Made by a program: the position numbers and the translations under genes. Shown here one piece after another: positions 25,133 to 34,682 of a stretch of 64,000 nucleotides of DNA (the first letter of the stretch is position 1; every line of letters starts with the position of its first letter). The stretch lies in the NCBI RefSeq assembly GCF_003003265.1, contig NZ_PVTL01000002.1:186001-250000 (forward strand). Direction: 5' to 3'. The notes under the pieces were generated by a model that was not told where the DNA came from, did not search any database, and was given only the letters and a program-made list of their open reading frames with translations. This stretch comes from Glaciihabitans tibetensis. GTDB taxonomy: Bacteria > Actinomycetota > Actinomycetes > Actinomycetales > Microbacteriaceae.

Positions 25133-26542
25133 CTACAACAGCCCGAGCGATGCGGAGCCGGCTGGGGCGTTGCCCAGCAACGGACCGGACCAGAGCTCGG
25201 GGAACTGCGGAAGAGTCTTGGCCGTGGTGCTGATGTCGTCGACGGTGACGCCGGCGACCGCCAGCCCGATGAGGGCGCCCGCGGTGGCCATCCGGTGATC
25301 CTCGTAACTTTTCCACGCACCACCGTGGAGGGGACGAGGGTCGATCGTGAGACCGTCGTCGAGTTCGGAGACCGAACCCCCGAGGGCGTTGATTTCCGCG
25401 GCAAGGGCGGCGAGGCGATCGGTTTCATGCCCGCGGAGATGCCCGATCCCGGTGATCCTGCTGGGGCTCGACGCGAACGCGGCCAGGGCCACGAGAGGGG
25501 GAGCGAGCTCGCCTCCCATGCTCAGGTCGAGGTCGATTCCGGGGAAGGACGCCCCGCCGCGGACGCCGATTCCACCGTCGACGGTGAGAGTCGTGCCGTG
25601 GCGGCTCACGCTCGCGCCGAACAGGGGAAGCAGGTGTTCCAGGTGAGCCCCGACCTGGGTGGTCGCCGCCGGCCACCCCTCGATCGAGACGGTGCCGCCG
25701 GCGACGAGTGCTGCTGCGAGGAACGGGGCCGCGTTCGACAGGTCGGGCTCGAGGGTGACGTCGAGTGCTTCGATCTCCCGTGACGGAACGATCCAGACGC
25801 CCGGTTCCGGATTCTCGACAATGACCCCGCGAGCCGCGAGGGCGGCGATGGTCATCTCAATGTGGGGGAGGCTCGGTAGGGAGCTGCCGGTGTGCCGGAG
25901 GGTGAGCCCGCGGGTGAAGCGGGGTGCAACGAGCAACAGCCCGGAGACGAACTGGCTGGAGGCGGAGGCATCGATGTCCAGCTCGCCGCCCTCGATCGAA
26001 CCCGTGCCGTACAGGCTGAACGGCAGGGCACCACGGCCGTCATCGTTGACGTCAACGCCGAGTGCGCGGAGTGCATCGATGACGGTTCGCATCGGACGGC
26101 GCCGTGCGCCCTCGTCGCCATCGAAGGCGACAGGTCCGAGGGCGAGGGCCGCCAGGGGAGGCAAGAAACGCATCACGGTGCCCGCGAGACCGCAGTCGAT
26201 CGAGACACCGCCACTGAGCTCGCCGGGCGTGACCAGCAGGTCTGGGCCGAACTCTCCCGCCCCGGGTACCTCCTCGATGCCGACACCAAGCTGAATCAGC
26301 GCCTGGATCATCAGGGCGCTGTCGCGGGAGTGCAGGGGAGAGCGAAGCAGCGACGGCCCGTTCGCCAGCGCCGCCAGTACGAGCTCGCGGTTGGTCAGGC
26401 TCTTAGAGCCGGGCAGTTGCAGCGACGCCGCGAGGGGACCGGTCGCTACCGGAGCAGGCCACGACCCCTCGGTGGGGTCGGGAACCGGGGCGTCGTCGCC
26501 GTAGGGGCTGAACTCGGGCTGTGCAATCTTCGATATCGCCAT
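25133..26542 (-). CDS. aroA: 3-phosphoshikimate 1-carboxyvinyltransferase (EPSP synthase)
   Basis: 469 residues from ATG 26542. LPGSKSLTNRELVLAAL near 43, DCGLAGTVMRFLPPLAAL near 117 and DGDEGARRRPMRTVIDAL near 140 are the substrate-binding signatures; the GHLRGHETDRLAALAAEINA block near 365 and YEDHRMATAGAL near 412 complete the active site. It makes EPSP from shikimate 3-phosphate and PEP in aromatic amino acid synthesis. First gene of the aroA-rsgA unit, divergent from sigR. Confidence 0.96.
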   Translation of the reverse strand: MAISKIAQPEFSPYGDDAPVPDPTEGSWPAPVATGPLAASLQLPGSKSLTNRELVLAALANGPSLLRSPLHSRDSALMIQALIQLGVGIEEVPGAGEFGPDLLVTPGELSGGVSIDCGLAGTVMRFLPPLAALALGPVAFDGDEGARRRPMRTVIDALRALGVDVNDDGRGALPFSLYGTGSIEGGELDIDASASSQFVSGLLLVAPRFTRGLTLRHTGSSLPSLPHIEMTIAALAARGVIVENPEPGVWIVPSREIEALDVTLEPDLSNAAPFLAAALVAGGTVSIEGWPAATTQVGAHLEHLLPLFGASVSRHGTTLTVDGGIGVRGGASFPGIDLDLSMGGELAPPLVALAAFASSPSRITGIGHLRGHETDRLAALAAEINALGGSVSELDDGLTIDPRPLHGGAWKSYEDHRMATAGALIGLAVAGVTVDDISTTAKTLPQFPELWSGPLLGNAPAGSASLGLL

Positions 26543-26609
26543 CGAGAACCAGAATAACCGCAGTGCAATAACTTGACCCGCGATGCGCGGCCGTTTGCGG
26601 GAAATACGT

Positions 26610-26635
26610 GGAATACCGGGGGAGCTTGCTCGGTT
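26610..26635 (+). promoter_or_regulatory. SigR-type promoter upstream of sigR
   Basis: GGAAT at 26610-26614 and GTT at 26633-26635 are separated by exactly 18 bases, matching the SigR/SigH consensus GGAAT-N18-GTT. It points toward sigR, whose start is about 55-120 bases downstream, so the sigma factor is likely autoregulated as in Streptomyces. Confidence 0.8.
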
Positions 26636-26692
26636 AGCACCAATGACGGCGTCGCTCTAGGCGGCCCGGAAGCCCAAGTGAAGGAAGGCATA

Positions 26693-27373
26693 TTGACTAC
26701 GCAGGCGATAGCGCCGGACCGCTCGAGTCTGAGCGATCTAGAATTGGCGCTAATGACTGAGACAATCGAGCCGGCTGACCCGAGAGCGCTCTTCGAAGAG
26801 CAGGCGATCCCCTACATGGATCAGCTGTACGCGGCTGCCATGCGGCTGACACGCAACCCTTCTGACGCAGCGGACCTTGTGCAGGAAACGTTTATCAAGG
26901 CGTTCCAGGCCTTTGGGCAGTTTCAGCAGGGAACGAATCTCAAGGCGTGGCTGTATCGCATCCAGACAAACACCTTCATCAATAACTACCGCAAGAACCA
27001 GCGAAACCCCTACCAGGGCACGATCGACGATCTTGAAGACTGGCAGCTGGGCAATGCGGAATCTGTGACGCAGAGCACGTCGACGCGTTCCGCCGAGGTG
27101 GAGGCAATTGATCACCTCCCCGACAGCGACGTGAAGGCAGCGCTCCAGTCGATTCCAGAAGATTTCCGGATGGCCGTGTACTTCGCGGACGTCGAGGGCT
27201 TCTCCTACCAGGAGATTGCCGACATCATGAAGACACCCGTTGGCACCGTCATGAGCCGCCTGCACCGCGGCCGGCGCATGTTGCGGGACCTCCTCGCCGA
27301 CTACGCACGCGAGCGTGGCATCGTCGCCAAGCCTGCTGCGACCCGGCAGAAAGTTACAAGGAGCACGAAATGA
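26693..27373 (+). CDS. sigR: ECF sigma factor SigR/SigH (redox stress)
   Basis: 226 residues from the TTG at 26693, which has AAGGAAGG four bases upstream. An in-frame ATG at 26753 would give a 206-residue form starting [17 protein letters not shown]; an upstream GTG at 26678 lacks a ribosome binding site. Sigma region 2 is at about 45-110 of the long form ([40 protein letters not shown]), region 4 at about 150-210 ([34 protein letters not shown]). Paired with rsrA by a 4-base overlap. It directs thioredoxin/mycothiol and proteolysis genes in related bacteria. Confidence 0.93.
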   Translation: MTTQAIAPDRSSLSDLELALMTETIEPADPRALFEEQAIPYMDQLYAAAMRLTRNPSDAADLVQETFIKAFQAFGQFQQGTNLKAWLYRIQTNTFINNYRKNQRNPYQGTIDDLEDWQLGNAESVTQSTSTRSAEVEAIDHLPDSDVKAALQSIPEDFRMAVYFADVEGFSYQEIADIMKTPVGTVMSRLHRGRRMLRDLLADYARERGIVAKPAATRQKVTRSTK

Positions 27374-27606
27374 CCGATTGCGGTTGCGATAAAGCCAAGG
27401 CAGAACTCGAAGAGTACCTGCACCGCGAGTTGAGCGACGGAGACTTTCAGGACATCTCCGAGCACCTCGCGACCTGCCAGGACTGCTCCGACGAGCACCT
27501 CATCGGGTTGACGATCACCGAAAAAGTACGCAAGGCGTGCCAGGAAAAGGCCCCGGAAGAGCTGCGTTCCGCCGTCCTCGGGCGGCTCAGCCAGATCAGC
27601 AGCTAG
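27370..27606 (+). CDS. rsrA: Zinc-binding anti-sigma factor RsrA
   Basis: 78 residues, overlapping sigR by ATGA. The ZAS motif H32-LAT-C36-QD-C39 is present, with further cysteines C4 and C6 at the N-terminus ([10 protein letters not shown]). In RsrA-type proteins oxidation of these cysteines ejects zinc and frees SigR. Followed by a strong hairpin. Confidence 0.95.
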   Translation: MTDCGCDKAKAELEEYLHRELSDGDFQDISEHLATCQDCSDEHLIGLTITEKVRKACQEKAPEELRSAVLGRLSQISS

Positions 27607-27610
27607 CGGC

Positions 27611-27645
27611 GCCGTGTCGGAACCCGCCTGGGATCCCGACACGGC
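27611..27645. terminator. Hairpin between convergent rsrA and kgd
   Basis: GCCGTGTCGG (27611-27620) pairs perfectly with CCGACACGGC (27636-27645) over a 15-nt loop. There is no T run on either side, so it is a likely but not canonical terminator. Confidence 0.65.
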
Positions 27646-27669
27646 TGCCTGAAGCGCTGCCGCGAAGCG

Positions 27670-30600
27670 CTAGATCGTGAGCGCCCGGTTGATCAGCGCC
27701 GTCTGCTCCTGCGCGCTGCGCTTGTTCGAGCCGGTGGCCGGGGACGCTGACGCTCCGCGCGACGACACCTTCACCTCACGGGTGGTCACCCTTTTCGACA
27801 GCGCGAGGCTGAAGAACGGCCAGGCACCCTGGTTTTCGGGTTCGTCCTGTGCCCAGATGAGGTCCGCGTTCGGGTACTGCTCGAGAACGGAATTCAGCTC
27901 GGTGATCGGCATCGGGTAAAACTGCTCGATGCGCACGATGGCGATGGAGTCCTGGTTGTCGCGTTTGCCCAGCTCAGCCAGCAGATCGTAATAAATCTTG
28001 CCCGAGGTGAGCACCACACGCTTGACGGCGGCTTTGTCGCTGACCCGCACATCGTCGATCACCGGCTCGAACCGGCCGTGGGTGAGTTCCTCCACCTGGC
28101 TGGTTGCTCCGCGCAGGCGAAGCATCGCCTTCGGTGTGAACACGATCAGGGGGCGGCGTGGCCGGGCGTAGGCCTGGCGGCGCAGCAGGTGGAAGTACGA
28201 CGCGGGTGTGGACGGACGAGCGACGGTCATGTTGTTCTCGGCGCACATCTGCAGGTAGCGTTCGATCCTCGCCGACGAGTGGTCCGGTCCCTGGCCTTCG
28301 TAGCCGTGCGGGAGCAGCAGCACAACGCCGGAACGCTGGCCCCATTTCTGCTCGGCCGAGGAGATGAACTCGTCGACGATGGTCTGGGCGCCGTTGGCGA
28401 AGTCGCCGAACTGTGCCTCCCACAGCACGAGGGCATCGGCGCGTTCGACCGAGTACCCGTATTCGAAGCCCATCGCCGCGTACTCGCTGAGCAGCGAATC
28501 GTAGATCCAGAATCGCGCCTGCTGGTCGCGCAGGTTGCCAAGCGGCAGCCATTCCTGGCCGTTCTCGCGGTCGTGCAGCACCGCGTGGCGCTGCACGAAT
28601 GTGCCGCGCCGGGTGTCCTGGCCGGCCATGCGCACCGGGGTTCCCTCGAGGAGGAGGGAGCCGAGCGCCAGCAGTTCGCCGTACGCCCAGTCGATTCCGC
28701 CGCTGCGGCTCATCTCAACGCGCTTCTTGAGGAGCGCCTGCAGCTTCGGGTGTACCGAGAACCCGGCGGGCGGGTTGTCGTGGGCGTCCCCGATGAGCTG
28801 AATGACGGATGCCGACACTCCAGTCGACTCCGGTTCGCCCACCGCGTCATCCTGCTGCGAGTCCGGTCGTTCCAGATCCGCTACCGCGCCATCGTCGGCC
28901 GTGATGATCGGGATCGACCCGGTCTGCGCGGCATGTGTCTCGGCGAAAGCGCGCTCGAGACGATCCTGGAAGTCCTGGTGCGCTGCCTCGTACTCCTCGG
29001 GAGTGATGTCGCCCCTGCCCACGAGAGCCTCGGTGTACAGGGTGCGCACGCTGCGCTTTGCCTCGATGAGGTTGTACATCAGCGGCTGGGTCATCGAGGG
29101 GTCGTCGCCCTCGTTGTGGCCGCGACGGCGGTAGCAGATGAGGTCGATGACGACATCGCGGTGGAACTCTTGGCGGTACGCGAACGCCAGATCCGCCACG
29201 CGCAGCACGGCTTCGGGATCGTCGCCGTTGACGTGGAAGATGGGCGCCTGGATCGTCTTGGCGACATCCGTGGAGTAGATGGACGTGCGGCCTTCTCCGG
29301 GGGGAGTGGTGAAACCCACCTGGTTGTTGACAACCAGATGGATGGTTCCGCCCGTGCGGTAGCCGCGCAGCTGCGACATCTGGAGGATCTCCACGACGAT
29401 GCCCTGGCCGGCCATCGCGGCGTCGCCGTGCACCATCACCGGAAGAACCCCGAAGGTGCCGATGGGCTTGCGGTCCTGCTTGGCCCGCACGATTCCCTCG
29501 AGCACGCCGTCGACCGCTTCGAGGTGTGAGGGGTTCGCAGCAATGTACACGGGCAGCTGGCGCCCGTCGCTGTTCGTGAAGGTTCCCTCGGTGCCGAGAT
29601 GGTACTTGACGTCACCCGAACCCTGCACGGTGCGGGGATCCTGGGTGCCCTCGAACTCGCGGAAGATCTGTCCGTAGGTCTTGCCAGCGATGTTGGTCAA
29701 AACGTTGAGGCGACCGCGGTGCGCCATACCGATGGCGACCTCGTCGAGCCCGTCCTCCGCCGCGTCTTTCAACAGCGCGTCCAGCAGGGCGATGGTGCAC
29801 TCGCCGCCTTCGAGGCTGAACCGCTTCTGCCCGACGTACTTCGTCTGCAGGAACGTTTCGAAGGCCTCGGCCTCGTTCAGCTTGCCGAGGATTCGCATCT
29901 GGTCGTTGTGCCCGGGCTTCGCGTACGGCTTCTCGACGTGGCCCTGGATCCAGCGGCGCTGCACCGGGTCCTGGATGTGCATGTACTCGATGCCGATCGT
30001 GCGGCAGTACGAGTCGCGGAGTGTGCCGAGGATGTCGCGCAGCAGCGCAGACTTTCGGCCGCCGAGTCCACCGGTCACGAACTCGCGGTCGAGGTCCCAG
30101 AAGGTGAGCCCGTGGCTTTCTATCTCGAGGTCGGGGTGGGAGCGCTGGCGGTACTCGAGCGGATCGACATCCGCCATCAAATGCCCGCGAACCCGGAAGG
30201 AGTTGATCAGCTCCTGCACCCGGGCGGTCTTGCCCACCGCGTCTGCGAGGTCGACGCTGATGTCGGAGGCCCAGTGGATCGGCTCGTAGGGAATGCGGAG
30301 GGCCGCGAAGATGCCCTCGTAGAAGCCGCGTTCGCCGATCAGCAGCTCGTGGATCTTTTTGAGAAACTCGCCGGAGCCCGCTCCCTGGATGACGCGGTGG
30401 TCGTAGGTGCTGGTGAGCGTGATCGTTTTGCCAATGCCGAACTCGGCGAGCGACTTCGCAGACGCGCCCTGGAAAGCGGCGGGGTACTCGAGCGCGCCAG
30501 CCCCGACGATGCAGCCAGCGCCACGCATGAGTCGCGGCACGGAATGCTCGGTTCCGATTCCGCCGGGGTTGGTCAGCGAGATGGTGTTGCCGGCGAAGTC

Positions 30601-31491
30601 CGCGCCGGTGAGCTTGTTGGCGCGGGCGCGCTTGACCACGTCTTCGTAGCCCACGAGGAACTCGGCGAAGTCCATGGTGTCTGTGCGCTTGATGCCGGGA
30701 ACCAGCAGGGCGCGGGTACCGTCGGGCTTCGGCAGGTCGATGGCGATGCCGAGGTTGATGTGCGCGGGGGCCACCACAGACGGCTTGCCGTCGATCTCGT
30801 CGTAGAACACGTTCTGGCTGGGAAACTCCTTGAGCGTCTCCACGATCGCCCACGCGATGATGTGGGTGAACGACACCTTGCCACCGCGGGAGCGCTTCAG
30901 GTGGTTGTTGATGACGATGCGGTTGTCGATCATCAGCTTCGCGGGAATCGTGCGCACGCTGGTTGCGGTCGGCACGCTCAGGCTGGCGTCCATGTTGGCG
31001 GCGAGGCTCTTGGACATGCCGCGCAGCGGGGTCACGACCGATTCGTCGCCGTTCGGTTCATCGGTCGGCGCTGCGGCGGTGGCTTTGCTCGCGGGCGCCG
31101 TCGGCGCTTGCGCCGGAATGGGCTGCGGCTTGGCCTGCACGGACGTGGTGCGGGCAATGGGCTGCGAGGGGGAAGAAGGAGGGGAGTCGGATGCCACGGC
31201 GCCGGCTTCTGCGGCGTCGGAGGTGAGTTCGGCGGGAATCTGGGCTTCGCCGCCCAGCTGGCCCTGGATGGGGATCGACGTCGTGGGGGTTGGGTCCTTG
31301 ACCGGCGGAGGCTCGGCTTCTTCGGCCTTTACCGTCGGCTGGTAGCTCTCCAGGATGGGCCACCAGGACCGGTCAACCGAATTCTTGTCGACGGTGTAGC
31401 GCTCGTACATCTCGTCTACGAGCCACTCGTTCGCCCCGAATTCCCCTGTCGTACCGTCTTCAGAGGTGACTCCGGTTACCTGGCTAGACAC
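27670..31491 (-). CDS. kgd: Multifunctional 2-oxoglutarate metabolism enzyme (E2-E1 fusion, Kgd/OdhA)
   Basis: 1273 residues from GTG 31491. A short N-terminal segment (EWLVDEMYERYTVDKNSVDR), a Pro/Ala/Thr-rich linker at about 50-150, an acyltransferase (E2 catalytic) domain at about 160-400 with the active-site region YDHRVIQGAGSGEFL, then the thiamine-dependent E1 at about 450-1273 (GMAHRGRLNVL; HGDAAMAGQGIVVEILQMSQ; CYRRRGHNEGDDPS). As in other actinobacteria there is no lipoyl domain, so a separate E2 must supply it. It feeds 2-oxoglutarate into the TCA cycle and is usually controlled by an FHA protein (OdhI/GarA), not in this window. Confidence 0.96.
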   Translation of the reverse strand: MSSQVTGVTSEDGTTGEFGANEWLVDEMYERYTVDKNSVDRSWWPILESYQPTVKAEEAEPPPVKDPTPTTSIPIQGQLGGEAQIPAELTSDAAEAGAVASDSPPSSPSQPIARTTSVQAKPQPIPAQAPTAPASKATAAAPTDEPNGDESVVTPLRGMSKSLAANMDASLSVPTATSVRTIPAKLMIDNRIVINNHLKRSRGGKVSFTHIIAWAIVETLKEFPSQNVFYDEIDGKPSVVAPAHINLGIAIDLPKPDGTRALLVPGIKRTDTMDFAEFLVGYEDVVKRARANKLTGADFAGNTISLTNPGGIGTEHSVPRLMRGAGCIVGAGALEYPAAFQGASAKSLAEFGIGKTITLTSTYDHRVIQGAGSGEFLKKIHELLIGERGFYEGIFAALRIPYEPIHWASDISVDLADAVGKTARVQELINSFRVRGHLMADVDPLEYRQRSHPDLEIESHGLTFWDLDREFVTGGLGGRKSALLRDILGTLRDSYCRTIGIEYMHIQDPVQRRWIQGHVEKPYAKPGHNDQMRILGKLNEAEAFETFLQTKYVGQKRFSLEGGECTIALLDALLKDAAEDGLDEVAIGMAHRGRLNVLTNIAGKTYGQIFREFEGTQDPRTVQGSGDVKYHLGTEGTFTNSDGRQLPVYIAANPSHLEAVDGVLEGIVRAKQDRKPIGTFGVLPVMVHGDAAMAGQGIVVEILQMSQLRGYRTGGTIHLVVNNQVGFTTPPGEGRTSIYSTDVAKTIQAPIFHVNGDDPEAVLRVADLAFAYRQEFHRDVVIDLICYRRRGHNEGDDPSMTQPLMYNLIEAKRSVRTLYTEALVGRGDITPEEYEAAHQDFQDRLERAFAETHAAQTGSIPIITADDGAVADLERPDSQQDDAVGEPESTGVSASVIQLIGDAHDNPPAGFSVHPKLQALLKKRVEMSRSGGIDWAYGELLALGSLLLEGTPVRMAGQDTRRGTFVQRHAVLHDRENGQEWLPLGNLRDQQARFWIYDSLLSEYAAMGFEYGYSVERADALVLWEAQFGDFANGAQTIVDEFISSAEQKWGQRSGVVLLLPHGYEGQGPDHSSARIERYLQMCAENNMTVARPSTPASYFHLLRRQAYARPRRPLIVFTPKAMLRLRGATSQVEELTHGRFEPVIDDVRVSDKAAVKRVVLTSGKIYYDLLAELGKRDNQDSIAIVRIEQFYPMPITELNSVLEQYPNADLIWAQDEPENQGAWPFFSLALSKRVTTREVKVSSRGASASPATGSNKRSAQEQTALINRALTI

Positions 31492-31625
31492 AGCCGACCG
31501 CCCACTTTCGTTTCACTCGATTGCGCGTGATGTCGCTTGCAACCCACTCTGGTTACATCTGTCGTTAAGCCTAATCGGTCGAGCGGTGGCCCGGCGCCGC
31601 CCGGCTGAGCGTTAGCGTTAAATTT

Positions 31626-33065
31626 ATGGAGTTTTACGAAACAACACCGACACACGACCTCACATACTCTGATGTGTTCCTGGTCCCCTCCCGCTCGGCC
31701 GTCGCCAGCCGGATGGACGTGTCCCTTGCGCCGGGCGACGGCACCGGCGCGCAGATCCCGCTGGTATCGGCCAACATGAACTCGGTGACTGGCCCGCGAC
31801 TGGCCGCAACGCTCGCGCGGCGCGGCGGTCTCGGCGTGCTGCCGCAGGACATGCCCCTGCAGGATCTCGACGCCGCGATCCGCTGGGTGAAGGACCAATC
31901 GGTACGGTTCGATACGCCACGGGTTTTCTCCCCAGACGCGACCGTCGCCGAGGCCCTCACGAAGATCCCGCCCGTTGACGGCCACGGGATCGTGCTGCAG
32001 CACGATGACGGCACCTTTTTCGACTGCCTCCCCGCGGCCCGCCTCGCCACCGCGCTGCCAGACGCGAAGCTCGGCGACCTCGTGCATGGACCCGTGGCGT
32101 CGATCGATGCCGATGACGTGACCGGACCGCGTGCGGCGTTCGACCTGATGGTCACCGCCGGCCTCAATTTCGCAACCGTTCTCTCCCACGGCGCGGTGGT
32201 GGGCACGCTCAGCCAGCGCAGCGCACTGCGCTCCACCCTGTACTCGCCCGCCGTCGACGCCTCTGGCCGGCTCCGTGTCGCCGCCGCGCTCGGGATCAAC
32301 GGCGATGTCGCCAGCAAGGCGACGGCTCTCGTGGCTGCGGGAGTCGACGTGCTGGTGCTGGACACCGCCCACGGACACCAGGACGGCATGCTGCGAGCAA
32401 TCGCCGCCGTTGCGGCGCTGAACCTCGGAATCCCGCTGGTCGCCGGCAACGTGGTGACGGGCAAGGCGGTGCGCGATCTGGTCGGGGCGGGTGCGTCGAT
32501 CATCAAGGTCGGGGTCGGACCGGGAGCCATGTGCACCACCCGCATGATGACCGCGGTGGGTCGCCCCCAGTTTTCTGCTGTGCTCGAGACGGCCGAAGTC
32601 GCGCGCGAACTCGGCGCACACGTGTGGGCGGACGGTGGGGTTCGTTATCCGCGGGACGTGGCTCTCGCGTTGGCTGCGGGCGCAGCATCCGTCATGGTCG
32701 GCTCCTGGTTCGCCGGCACGGTTGAGGCGCCCGGCTCGCTCAGTCGGGATGAATCGGGGCGGGTGTACAAGGAGAGCTGGGGTATGGCGTCAACCAAGGC
32801 GGTGCAGCAGCGCTTCGACCGCCTCGACGCCTACGAGCTCGCACGCAAAACCCTCTTCGCCGAGGGGATCTCCAGCTCGAAGATCTACCTCGATCCGCTC
32901 CGCCCGTCGATCGAAGACCTGCTCGACATGATCACCACGGGACTGCGCAGTTCGTTCACCTATGCGGGTGCGGCCAGCGTCGCCGAGTTCCGCGAACGGG
33001 CGCTCGTCGGGGTGCAAAGCGCAGCGGGGTACGAAGAAGGTAAGGCCCTACCCGTGTCCTGGTGA
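31626..33065 (+). CDS. guaB1: GuaB1-family IMP dehydrogenase paralogue (probable GMP reductase)
   Basis: 479 residues from ATG 31626. TIM barrel of the IMPDH/GMPR family with two CBS-like segments inserted at about 95-215 (VRFDTPRVFSPDATVAEALT). The catalytic loop is KVGVGPGAMCTTRMMTAVGR near 295-315, with the active cysteine. Actinobacterial GuaB1 proteins of this size have GMP reductase activity in mycobacteria; assignment here is by family. Standing alone, 130 bases downstream of the divergent kgd start. Confidence 0.88.
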   Translation: MEFYETTPTHDLTYSDVFLVPSRSAVASRMDVSLAPGDGTGAQIPLVSANMNSVTGPRLAATLARRGGLGVLPQDMPLQDLDAAIRWVKDQSVRFDTPRVFSPDATVAEALTKIPPVDGHGIVLQHDDGTFFDCLPAARLATALPDAKLGDLVHGPVASIDADDVTGPRAAFDLMVTAGLNFATVLSHGAVVGTLSQRSALRSTLYSPAVDASGRLRVAAALGINGDVASKATALVAAGVDVLVLDTAHGHQDGMLRAIAAVAALNLGIPLVAGNVVTGKAVRDLVGAGASIIKVGVGPGAMCTTRMMTAVGRPQFSAVLETAEVARELGAHVWADGGVRYPRDVALALAAGAASVMVGSWFAGTVEAPGSLSRDESGRVYKESWGMASTKAVQQRFDRLDAYELARKTLFAEGISSSKIYLDPLRPSIEDLLDMITTGLRSSFTYAGAASVAEFRERALVGVQSAAGYEEGKALPVSW

Positions 33066-33203
33066 GCTGGGCCGATATAGTTGATCAGATAATGGACGAC
33101 CCTCCTCCTAGTACCTCGGGCCAGCCCGCACTCCTTTCCTCTCGTTTCCCGACACCCGCGCGCTCCCGGCGCCGCAGCACCGGGCCGCTCGGCAGGACCT
33201 CCG

Positions 33204-34682
33204 ATGTATGAGCTACTGATGCTCGGTATCGGTGTTCTCCTCACCATCGGTACCGGCCTCTTCGTTGCGTCGGAGTTCGCGCTGCTGAACCTCGATCGCA
33301 GCGACCTCGAGGCGCGGCAGGCCCGCGGCGAAAGCAACCTCCGCATCACCATCGCGGCCCTCAAGATCACCTCGACCCACCTGTCGAGCGCGCAGCTCGG
33401 CATCACGCTGACAACCCTGCTCACCGGGTACACGATAGAGCCGGCGCTGAGCACGATTCTGGCCCCTCCGCTCACCTCGCTTGGGGTGCCCACGGTCGCC
33501 GTGCCGGTGATCTCCAGCGTGATCGCCATCGTCCTCGCGACCCTGGTGTCGATGATCATTGGCGAGCTCGTGCCGAAGAACCTGGCGCTGGCGCTTCCGC
33601 TCGCGACGGGAAAGGTGGTGCTGCCGTTCCAGGTCGCGTTCACCATGGTGTTCCGCCCGGTGGTCTCCCTGCTCAACAACACGGCAAACGGCATCCTGCA
33701 CCTCATGGGCATTGAGCCGAAGGAGGAGCTGAGCTCCGCCCGCACCGCGGAAGAGCTCACGTCCCTGGTGCGACGGTCCGCCAAAGAGGGGAGCCTCGAG
33801 GCCGATACCGCGACCCTGCTCGCCCGAACGCTCAGATTCTCCGACCACACCGCGCAAGACGTTATGACGCCGCGCCCCCGGGTGAAGGCCGTCGACCGCA
33901 CCGATCACGCGAGTGATGTCATCGCGCTGGCCCGCAGTACCGGTTTTTCGCGGTTTCCGGTGCTGGACGACAGCATCGACGAGGTGGTTGGTCTTGTGCA
34001 CGTGAAGCAGGCGATCGCCGTCCCGCGGGAAAAACGCGCTGACGTACCCGTGTCTGCCCTGCTGTCAGAACCGCTGAGGGTGCCCGAGACGATGAAGCTT
34101 GACGTGCTGCTGGCCGAGCTGCGCGGGCGAAGCTTCCAGCTCGCCATCGTCGTCGACGAATACGGTGGAACCGCTGGCGTCGCGACGCTGGAGGACCTGG
34201 TCGAGGAGCTCGTCGGCGAGGTATCTGACGAGCACGATCGGACCAAAGCCGACGTCGTGCGCAGCCGGGACTGGTTCACTTTTCCCGGGATCCTCCGCCC
34301 GGACGAGTTGCTGGAACGCACGGGAGTCAGCGTCCCCGAGGACGGCCCCTACGAGACCGTCGCGGGCTGGCTGATGAGCGAGCTCGGCCGACTGCCGGTT
34401 GTCGGTGATGTCGTCACCGACGGCGGAGGCATCTTCAGGATCGAGCGGCTCGAGGGCCGGCGGATCGACCGCGTGCGGTACACCCCCACGGCAGAAGAGG
34501 TGCCCGTGACCAACGAAAGTACCGTCGTGGTCGCCGGCAGTACCGCCGTGACCCCGGCGGCGCGGAAAGAGGCCGCAAAGCGCCTCGCCGCCGACAGAAA
34601 ACTCGCGCGCAGCGGCTCGTCGTCGCGCGGCACATCGTTGAGCGGCACATCGTCGAGCGGCACAGAAGAAGGCACCCGATGA
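33204..34682 (+). CDS. CNNM/CorC-type membrane protein with CBS pair (first of two)
   Basis: 492 residues. The CNNM membrane domain covers residues 1-190 (GTGLFVASEFALLNLDRSDL; SSAQLGITLTTLLTGYTIEP; GELVPKNLALALPLATGKVV), followed by a CBS pair at about 215-340 (VMTPRPRVKAVDRTD; LAIVVDEYGGTAGVATLEDL) and a CorC/HlyC C-terminal domain. Such proteins are divalent-cation (Mg2+/Co2+) transporters or efflux regulators. The C-terminus is an in-frame 15-bp tandem repeat giving SSSRGTSLSGTSSSGT. It overlaps the next gene by ATGA. Confidence 0.9.
   Translation: MYELLMLGIGVLLTIGTGLFVASEFALLNLDRSDLEARQARGESNLRITIAALKITSTHLSSAQLGITLTTLLTGYTIEPALSTILAPPLTSLGVPTVAVPVISSVIAIVLATLVSMIIGELVPKNLALALPLATGKVVLPFQVAFTMVFRPVVSLLNNTANGILHLMGIEPKEELSSARTAEELTSLVRRSAKEGSLEADTATLLARTLRFSDHTAQDVMTPRPRVKAVDRTDHASDVIALARSTGFSRFPVLDDSIDEVVGLVHVKQAIAVPREKRADVPVSALLSEPLRVPETMKLDVLLAELRGRSFQLAIVVDEYGGTAGVATLEDLVEELVGEVSDEHDRTKADVVRSRDWFTFPGILRPDELLERTGVSVPEDGPYETVAGWLMSELGRLPVVGDVVTDGGGIFRIERLEGRRIDRVRYTPTAEEVPVTNESTVVVAGSTAVTPAARKEAAKRLAADRKLARSGSSSRGTSLSGTSSSGTEEGTR
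34620..34664 (+). repeat. Three in-frame 15-bp units at the 3' end of the first CNNM gene
   Basis: TCGTCGCGCGGCACA, TCGTTGAGCGGCACA and TCGTCGAGCGGCACA are consecutive (34620, 34635, 34650) and encode SS/L-R/S-GT repeats 18 bases before the stop. Same position relative to the gene end as the post-stop repeats elsewhere, but in frame. Confidence 0.9.

Noticed and set aside
28078-31530. Very long open frames on the plus strand opposite kgd (up to 643 codons)
   Set aside because: They are antisense shadows of a GC-rich gene with strong third-position bias; their products have low-complexity, Arg/Ala/Val-rich composition and no family motif, while kgd on the other strand is unmistakable.
29599-31530. 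Possible lipoyl-domain or FHA-related gene near kgd
   Set aside because: No such domain is encoded on either strand around kgd in this window.
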